From Eubacterium sp. (lineage in GTDB: Bacteria; Bacillota; Clostridia; Lachnospirales; Lachnospiraceae), in NCBI GenBank assembly GCA_017420535.1, contig JAFOIV010000082.1:20475-84474 (forward strand): 64,000 bases of DNA. The letters are read 5' to 3'. The position numbers were made by a program, and so were the translations under genes. The stretch's first letter is position 1. Each line of letters opens with the position of its first letter. Below the pieces are notes generated by a model that had not been told where the DNA came from, did no database searches, and saw only the letters and a list, made by a program, of their open reading frames with translations. Shown here piece after piece: positions 58,453-64,000 of the stretch.

Positions 58453-60891
58453 TTGAGTAATAAATATTCAGATGCAGCGGATGAGGCACTTAGGTTTGCA
58501 GAAAAATATGCGCGTAATAACAACAAGAGATATGTTGGCAGTCAGCATCTTCTTGTGGCGCTTTGCATGACAAGAGGCACTTCCAAAGTAATTTTAAGAA
58601 AACATAATATTGAGGCAGATAGATTAGAAGATGTCGTTAAGAGCATTGATTCAGAGGTCTTTAGAGATACTGAAGGCTTTGGCGGCTTTTCAGAAAAGAC
58701 TCTGGACATTCTTGATCTTGCATTTGTTGAGGCTAAGTCTCTTAATTGTAATGAGGTGGGAACAGAACATATTCTTCTTGCTATCATTAATCATAAGAAT
58801 AATCTGGCCTGCCGTATATTCCAGAGATTACATGCTAATGTAAGAGCTATAGCTATCGATATTTATAAGGCTTGTGGCATGTCTGAACCAAATGCAGAGA
58901 AGGCTTTTGCTCAGGTTCAGTCTGGGGAGAGAAAAAAGCCGGTTCCTGATAAGGGAATTCTTAGCCAGTACACCAGAGATCTTACAGAACTTGCTGCAAC
59001 AGGCGGTGTGGATCCGGTTATTGGAAGAAGAACCGAGATTAAGAGGGTGCTTCAGATTCTTAGCAGACGAATGAAGAATAATGCCTGCCTTGTGGGTGAA
59101 CCGGGTGTTGGTAAGACAGCTGTAGTTGAAGGCATAGCAGAACTTCTTTCTTCGGGAGATGTACCAAGCATCATGGATGGAAAGAGAATCCTTTCTCTTG
59201 ATCTTTCAGCGATGATAGCAGGTTCAAAATATAGAGGCGAATTTGAAGACAGACTTAAAGGTGCTATAAGAGAAGTGAAGGCTGCAGGAAATATCATCTT
59301 GTTTATTGACGAGCTTCATACTCTTATTGGAGCAGGGGGAGCAGAAGGTGCTATGGATGCATCAAACATCTTAAAGCCGGCTCTTTCCCGTGGAGAGATT
59401 CAGGTTATCGGTGCTACAACTCTTGATGAGTATAGAAAGAGGATCGAGAAGGATCCGGCATTGGAAAGAAGATTCCAGCCGGTATTTGTTGATGAGCCTT
59501 CAAGAGAAGAAGCTATCAGCATTTTAGAGGGAATTGCTTCAAAATATGAGGAACATCACAATGTTGAGATTGAAAGGGAGGCTCTTGTTGCAGCTGTTGA
59601 TCTTTCAGCCAGATACATAAATGACAGATTCCTTCCGGATAAAGCTATCGATCTTATTGACGAAGCATCTGCTAAGAAAAAGATGGAAGATTTCAAGGTA
59701 GATATAGATGTCTTTAAAGATGAAAGCGATTATTGTGATGCTTTAGAAGATGCCATAATGAATGGAGATGTGGAAGAGGCCAGAAGACTTCGCTCTATCC
59801 TTGAGGATGAGGATAAGAAGAGAATGGCTCGTTCTTCAAGAACTTCTAGAGTCCCTAAGGGATCATTTGTAGTAAGCGCAGAAGATGTGGCAGAGGTAGT
59901 GTCTCTCTGGACTAAGATCCCTGTGGCAAAACTTACTCAGAGTGAAGCTTCTAAACTTCTTAAGTTAGAGGAAAACCTTCACAAGAGAGTAATTGGCCAG
60001 GATGAGGCGGTTACAGCTGTTTCAAAGGCTATAAGAAGAGGAAGAGTGGGATTAAAGGATCCTAACAGACCGATAGGTTCATTCCTATTCCTTGGACCAT
60101 CTGGTGTTGGTAAGACAGAACTTTCAAAGGCTCTTGCAGCGGCACTTTTTGGAAATGAAAATAGCATGATAAGAGTTGATATGTCTGAATATATGGAAAA
60201 ACAGAGTGTATCAAAACTTATCGGTTCCCCTCCGGGATATGTGGGATTTGAAGAAGGCGGACAGCTTTCTGAGAAAGTAAGAAAGAATCCTTATTCAGTA
60301 ATTCTTTTTGATGAGATAGAAAAGGCACATCCGGATGTATTTAATGTACTTCTTCAGGTGCTTGACGATGGAAGAATTACAGATTCTCAGGGACGTAAGG
60401 CTGACTTTAAGAATACTATCATAATAATGACATCTAACGCAGGTGCCGACAGGATAGTTGAGCCTAAACATCTTGGATTCATAACAGAAGAAGACGATAC
60501 TGCTCTTCGCCATAAGGAAATGAAGGAGAATGTAATGGATGAAGTTAAACGGATCTTCAGACCGGAATTCCTTAACCGTATCGATGAAACTGTAGTATTT
60601 TCAGCTCTTACAAAAGAAAATGTTATGGATATTGCATCTCTTATGCTTAAAGAATTAAAGGATAGAGCTGCAAAGAATCTTAATATAAAACTTTCTTATG
60701 GAAAGACTTTAAGAGATTTCATTTACAAGAAGGGATTTGATCCTAAGTATGGTGCCCGTCCTCTTAAGAGGGCAATCCAGAATTATGTGGAGGATGAGCT
60801 TTCTGAGGAAATTCTTTCAGGTCGCATAAATTCAGGAGATTCAGTAAGTATTTCTGTTAAGAGTGACAAAGTAATTTTTAATAGAAAATAA
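58453..60891 (+). CDS. clpC: ClpC-type AAA+ unfoldase
   Basis: A 812-residue Hsp100. Two Clp_N repeats (~1-145), first AAA+ domain (Walker A GEPGVGKTAVVEGIAELLSS, Walker B ILFIDELHTLIGAGGAEGAM), a short middle domain (~410-470, with DVEEARRLRSILEDEDKK, like the ClpC UVR/M region), and second AAA+ domain (Walker A LGPSGVGKTELSKALAAALF, Walker B ILFDEIEKAHPDVFN, ClpP-type loop region). It feeds ClpP. TTG 58453 is the start (GTGAGG at 58439-58444). The usual ctsR-mcsA-mcsB genes are absent from this neighbourhood. Confidence 0.96.
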   Translation: MSNKYSDAADEALRFAEKYARNNNKRYVGSQHLLVALCMTRGTSKVILRKHNIEADRLEDVVKSIDSEVFRDTEGFGGFSEKTLDILDLAFVEAKSLNCNEVGTEHILLAIINHKNNLACRIFQRLHANVRAIAIDIYKACGMSEPNAEKAFAQVQSGERKKPVPDKGILSQYTRDLTELAATGGVDPVIGRRTEIKRVLQILSRRMKNNACLVGEPGVGKTAVVEGIAELLSSGDVPSIMDGKRILSLDLSAMIAGSKYRGEFEDRLKGAIREVKAAGNIILFIDELHTLIGAGGAEGAMDASNILKPALSRGEIQVIGATTLDEYRKRIEKDPALERRFQPVFVDEPSREEAISILEGIASKYEEHHNVEIEREALVAAVDLSARYINDRFLPDKAIDLIDEASAKKKMEDFKVDIDVFKDESDYCDALEDAIMNGDVEEARRLRSILEDEDKKRMARSSRTSRVPKGSFVVSAEDVAEVVSLWTKIPVAKLTQSEASKLLKLEENLHKRVIGQDEAVTAVSKAIRRGRVGLKDPNRPIGSFLFLGPSGVGKTELSKALAAALFGNENSMIRVDMSEYMEKQSVSKLIGSPPGYVGFEEGGQLSEKVRKNPYSVILFDEIEKAHPDVFNVLLQVLDDGRITDSQGRKADFKNTIIIMTSNAGADRIVEPKHLGFITEEDDTALRHKEMKENVMDEVKRIFRPEFLNRIDETVVFSALTKENVMDIASLMLKELKDRAAKNLNIKLSYGKTLRDFIYKKGFDPKYGARPLKRAIQNYVEDELSEEILSGRINSGDSVSISVKSDKVIFNRK

Positions 60892-61035
60892 ATAATTAAT
60901 TAATGGCATTTAGTACAGTTTTATAATATAATAGTCTTAACACTGAAAACGGTTTAAATCATTCGCGAGGGTTTCTTCGCAATACGAGATTTATGGACAT
61001 TTTTATTACAAGATTGTATTAGGAGGCAAGGCAAA

Positions 61036-61452
61036 ATGGCAGTAATTAGCGAACTCATTCGAGAAGAAGAAAATGGTTCACTCAGCTTCGGTGACTACAG
61101 TTTACCAGTTAAGACAAAGCAGGACGGATTTAAATATAACGGAGATGCATATAAGATCAAGACTTTTTGTGAGATCACAAGACTTGAAAAAAATGGCAGT
61201 TTTTTATATGAATCAGTTCCAGGAACTGCAGTCCATAATTATATGTCTAATGCTTCAAAAGTAATGTTTGAAGTTGAAGGGGATAAGGATGCACAGATCA
61301 CCCTTGAACTTGAATCAGAGACAGAGTATAAGGTACATGTAGATCAGGTTTATGTCGGAAAGATGAAGACTGATCTCGGTGGAAAGCTTACTATTTCAGC
61401 TGAACTTGAAGAAAACGATAAGATTGCTGTAGTAGTAGAAAAGGTTGATTAA
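61036..61452 (+). CDS. Conserved Clostridial protein, often labelled endosialidase
   Basis: A 138-residue protein with no TM or signal segment. ISELIREEENGSLSFGDYSL, ITRLEKNGSFLYESVPGTAV and LESETEYKVHVDQVYVGKMK match a family I recall from Lachnospiraceae that databases label endosialidase, but nothing in it suggests a sialidase active site. Two beta-sandwich halves are likely. ATG 61036 follows TTAGGAGG. A terminator follows 17 bases downstream. Confidence 0.6.
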   Translation: MAVISELIREEENGSLSFGDYSLPVKTKQDGFKYNGDAYKIKTFCEITRLEKNGSFLYESVPGTAVHNYMSNASKVMFEVEGDKDAQITLELESETEYKVHVDQVYVGKMKTDLGGKLTISAELEENDKIAVVVEKVD

Positions 61453-61469
61453 TTAAAATAATTATAGAG

Positions 61470-61506
61470 GCCTCTGTATCGAGAATAGATGCAGAGGCTT
61501 TTTTAT
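61470..61506 (+). terminator. Intrinsic terminator
   Basis: GCCTCTG (61470-61476) and CAGAGGC (61492-61498) arms, then TTTTTTA. Confidence 0.9.
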
Positions 61507-61574
61507 TAGATCCCTCTACAGGTATATCAAGAGAATGATAAACAAAGGGATTTTATTCATTTGGAGGAAAAAAA

Positions 61575-62933
61575 TTGGGAAAGGAAAAACAGATATATTT
61601 CTGCAAGGAATGTGGATATGAATCTGCAAAATGGATGGGACAGTGTCCAGGCTGCAGGCAGTGGAATACATTTGTTGAAGAAAAGGTAGTTATAGGCCGT
61701 GGCAAGAATAATGCAGTATCTGCTAAAGATAAACCTGTGCCAACCAGCATAACCTCTGTGGCAGTGGAAAGAGAACAGAGGATATTTACTGGCATCGAAG
61801 AACTGGATAGAGTTCTCGGTGGCGGAATAGTAAGAGGTTCTCTGGTGTTAGTAGGCGGTGATCCGGGAATCGGAAAGTCAACGCTTTTACTTCTTATGTG
61901 CCGTAACCTTGTTAAGGAAGATACAAAGGTTCTTTATGTTTCAGGAGAAGAATCTCTGTCGCAGATAAAGATGCGTGGAGTGAGACTTCATGCCCAGGAT
62001 GAAAGACTGATACTGCTTTCGGATAATGACATCGACAATGTGGAACAGTCAATTGAAAAGTGTGAAGCAGAGGTAGTGGTAATAGACTCCATCCAGACCA
62101 TGTGTGATACCAGTCTCGATAATGTACCTGGAAGCGTGACTCAGGTAAGAGAGATCACAACCCGCCTTATGCAGATTGCTAAAAGGCTGGATGTGGCAAT
62201 ATTTATAGTAGGTCATGTTACAAAGGAAGGAACCGTGGCAGGTCCAAAAACTTTAGAACATATGGTGGATTCTGTGCTCTATTTTGAAGGAGATGAAAGT
62301 GCAGGCTTCAGACTGCTTCGTGCAGTAAAGAACAGATTTGGATCAACAAATGAGATCGGATGCTTCTCCATGACTGAAGAGGGCTTAGAAGAAGTTACAA
62401 ACCCTTCTGAAATGTTTCTAAGCGGCAGACCTTCCATGGCACCAGGTTCCGTCGTTATAAGCTCCATAGAGGGCAGCAGAGCCATTATGGTGGAGCTTCA
62501 GGCTCTGGTGGCAGATACTAATTTCAACCAGCCAAGACGTACCACAGTAGGACTGGATTATAACAGAGTCAATCTTCTCATTGCTGTTCTTGAAAGAAGA
62601 GGCGGCATAAATCTGGCCGGCTATGATTGCTACGTAAATATAGCAGGTGGTATAAAGATAAATGATCCATCATCGGATCTGGGTATCATTTGCGCCCTTA
62701 CTTCCAGCTTTAAAAACCGACCTGTAGGGGATGATACCATAATCATAGGAGAAGTAGGCCTTGCAGGGGAGATAAGAGGAGTAAGAAGCCTTTCCCAGAG
62801 AGTTAAAGAGGCACACAAACTCGGCTACAAGAAAGCCATAGTTCCATACTCTAATAAGAATGCGGATTTTAAAGGGGTAGACATGGAAATACATTTTGTA
62901 AAGACAATACAGGAGGCACTTGAATTAATATGA
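61575..62933 (+). CDS. radA: DNA repair protein RadA (Sms)
   Basis: A 452-residue RecA-like branch-migration helicase. Zinc finger CKECGYESAKWMGQCPGCRQ (four Cys), Walker A GGDPGIGKSTLLLLM, the RadA-specific VKNRFGSTNEIG motif and a C-terminal Lon-like domain with LAGYDCYVNIAGGIKINDPS. TTG 61575 is the start (GGAGG at 61563-61567). The HAD gene overlaps its end by 4 bases (ATGA). Confidence 0.98.
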   Translation: MGKEKQIYFCKECGYESAKWMGQCPGCRQWNTFVEEKVVIGRGKNNAVSAKDKPVPTSITSVAVEREQRIFTGIEELDRVLGGGIVRGSLVLVGGDPGIGKSTLLLLMCRNLVKEDTKVLYVSGEESLSQIKMRGVRLHAQDERLILLSDNDIDNVEQSIEKCEAEVVVIDSIQTMCDTSLDNVPGSVTQVREITTRLMQIAKRLDVAIFIVGHVTKEGTVAGPKTLEHMVDSVLYFEGDESAGFRLLRAVKNRFGSTNEIGCFSMTEEGLEEVTNPSEMFLSGRPSMAPGSVVISSIEGSRAIMVELQALVADTNFNQPRRTTVGLDYNRVNLLIAVLERRGGINLAGYDCYVNIAGGIKINDPSSDLGIICALTSSFKNRPVGDDTIIIGEVGLAGEIRGVRSLSQRVKEAHKLGYKKAIVPYSNKNADFKGVDMEIHFVKTIQEALELI

Positions 62934-63667
62934 AATATAAAAATGTAATGTTTGATTTATACGGAACCCTTATAGATATAAGAACTAACGAAGATATCCC
63001 TATGCTTTGGTATAATTTCGCGGCTTTATATAAAAGAAATGGCGCTGACTATCTTCCTATGGAACTTAGGAAAATGTATCTTAAATATGAAAGAGATGAA
63101 AGACAGAAAGTTTCAGAGGAACATCCAGAGCTTACTCATATTGATATAGATATAGCATGGGTTTTTGCCCAGCTTTATAAGGATAAAGGTGTTGCTCCTT
63201 CAAGAGAAGTATTGGAATACACAGCCAAGCAGTTTAGAAAGATCTCCACATATTTCCTTAGACTCTATCCGGGGGTTAAGGAACTTCTTATATATTTAAA
63301 GGCAACAGGACGAAGAGTTATACTTATGTCTAACGCTCAGAGCCTCTTTACCATGCAGGAACTTGATGGCCTTGGATTAACTGAGCATTTAGATAAAATC
63401 TACATCAGCTCAGATGTAGGAATCAGCAAACCAGATCCTGAATTCTTTAATCATGCCGTAAATGAATTAGGACTTGATAAGTCAGAAACCATCATGGTAG
63501 GAAATGATTATATTTCCGACATGGGTGGCGCAGCAGCGGCAGGAATAGATGGACTTTACATTGACCAGGAAATCTCCTCAAAAATTGAAAGTGACTTTAC
63601 AGCAGTGGAAAAGATCATGGATGGGGATGTGTATAAAATAATAGAGTTCTTTGAGAAAGATGAGTAG
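62930..63667 (+). CDS. HAD-superfamily phosphatase, YjjG-like
   Basis: A 245-residue HAD-IA protein. Motif I MFDLYGTLIDIRTNED, motif II VILMSNAQSLF, motif III SSDVGISKPDPEFFN, and motif IV MVGNDYISDMGGAAAAGI are present. It resembles YjjG-type nucleotidases or phosphoglycolate phosphatase. It is translationally coupled to radA. AACGGACGTCCGTT (63668-63681), a perfect palindrome just after the stop, may end the transcript. Confidence 0.93.
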   Translation: MKYKNVMFDLYGTLIDIRTNEDIPMLWYNFAALYKRNGADYLPMELRKMYLKYERDERQKVSEEHPELTHIDIDIAWVFAQLYKDKGVAPSREVLEYTAKQFRKISTYFLRLYPGVKELLIYLKATGRRVILMSNAQSLFTMQELDGLGLTEHLDKIYISSDVGISKPDPEFFNHAVNELGLDKSETIMVGNDYISDMGGAAAAGIDGLYIDQEISSKIESDFTAVEKIMDGDVYKIIEFFEKDE

Positions 63668-63739
63668 AACGGACGTCCGTTTATCTATTATATTATGGGA
63701 TCTGTGATACTATTTTTAAAAAAATTTGTGGGCAAAAAT

Positions 63740-64000
63740 CAAGCAAATAAAGGCTTTCTTAATGAAAAATGAAAATTCTTAAAAAAAGATTAAAAAAAGT
63801 GGTTGACGGATCCTTTTCATGGTGGTATTATAAACAAGCTGTCAGCGATGAGGGCAAACAACAAAAGTCTTCAAAGCCCAGTAAAATCAACGATCTTTAA
63901 CAATTTAATAACATGACAACCCCGAAAATTCTTTAAACAAAGTTTTTTCGGATTTAGAACAAATCCAAACACAGTAAGTTTGAATGGCAAGAATTAAAGC
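63740..64000 (+). promoter_or_regulatory. rRNA-operon promoter and leader
   Basis: An A-rich UP-like run (63762-63799) precedes TTGACG (63803-63808) and TATTAT (63826-63831), 17 bases apart. The transcript leader has CGATCTTTAACAATTT (63891-63906), a close match to the boxA antitermination signal, and a CCGAAAA...TTTTCGG stem (63922-63951). The spacing and the boxA fit an rRNA operon whose 16S gene would start a short distance beyond 64000. Confidence 0.85.

Noticed and set aside
1-63700. tRNA genes or riboswitches
   Set aside because: I looked in gaps over 100 bases for cloverleaf landmarks (GGTTCGAATC-like T-arms) and known riboswitch cores before pdxS, glnA, metF and purM and saw none; a covariance-model scan would be needed to be sure.

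Overview
The window is a low-GC, gene-dense chromosomal segment from an anaerobic Firmicute. Family Lachnospiraceae (Butyrivibrio/Pseudobutyrivibrio-like) fits best. The reasons are strong AGGAGG ribosome binding sites, several TTG starts, a group III glutamine synthetase next to the division cluster, a division/cell-wall (dcw) cluster without ftsA or murG, and accessory protein families common in rumen and gut Clostridia. The genus call is inference from protein resemblance, not a search result.

Two halves differ sharply. Positions 1-37,300 are accessory. They hold small solitary genes: N-acetyltransferases, a VOC protein, a methyltransferase, HAD, SGNH and alpha/beta hydrolases, and acidic proteins resembling orphan immunity proteins (DUF6892 paralogues, SUKH-like, DUF6985-like, DUF6572-like). 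Among them sit a two-component system with a MacB/Bce-like ABC exporter, PLP synthase (pdxST), a TPM-like glycine/serine-rich membrane protein, glutathione peroxidase plus flavin reductase, a Crp/Fnr regulator divergent from a MATE pump, an iron alcohol dehydrogenase behind a MerR-type promoter, and a 32.3-37.3 kb defence-like island (DUF4143 ATPase, excisionase-like HTH, MazG-like protein, truncated HNH nuclease, Fic protein). Gene decay is unusually dense: about a dozen frameshifted, stop-interrupted or truncated remnants can be read directly.

Positions 37,500-64,000 are core genome, all on the plus strand and tightly packed: ychF, lgt, then mraZ-rsmH-ftsL-ftsI-mraY-murD-ftsW-ftsQ-ftsZ, glnA (type III), a glycosyltransferase, a coiled-coil protein, a thioesterase, metF, purM-purN-purD, clpC, a small conserved protein, radA and a HAD phosphatase. 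The last 300 bases carry a strong promoter and a boxA-like leader, so an rRNA operon very probably starts just beyond the right edge.

The most unusual feature is a family of 50-65 bp palindromes (GTTAACATAAAAATGGACC, then CCCGGG, then GGTCCATTTTTATGTTAAC) found six times, plus one decayed copy, between 1.4 and 15.7 kb. Each follows a gene's stop codon almost immediately. Their primary sequence is conserved, some copies combine arm types from different copies, and two carry a duplicated right arm. They look like bidirectional terminators that are also a dispersed, recombining repeat. Other points of note are a MerR operator whose regulator gene has lost its middle, Fic promoter repeats, a hairpin over the pdxS ribosome binding site, a membrane-anchored EF-Tu domain 2-like protein, and a MraY whose His-His-His motif reads His-Leu-Ser.
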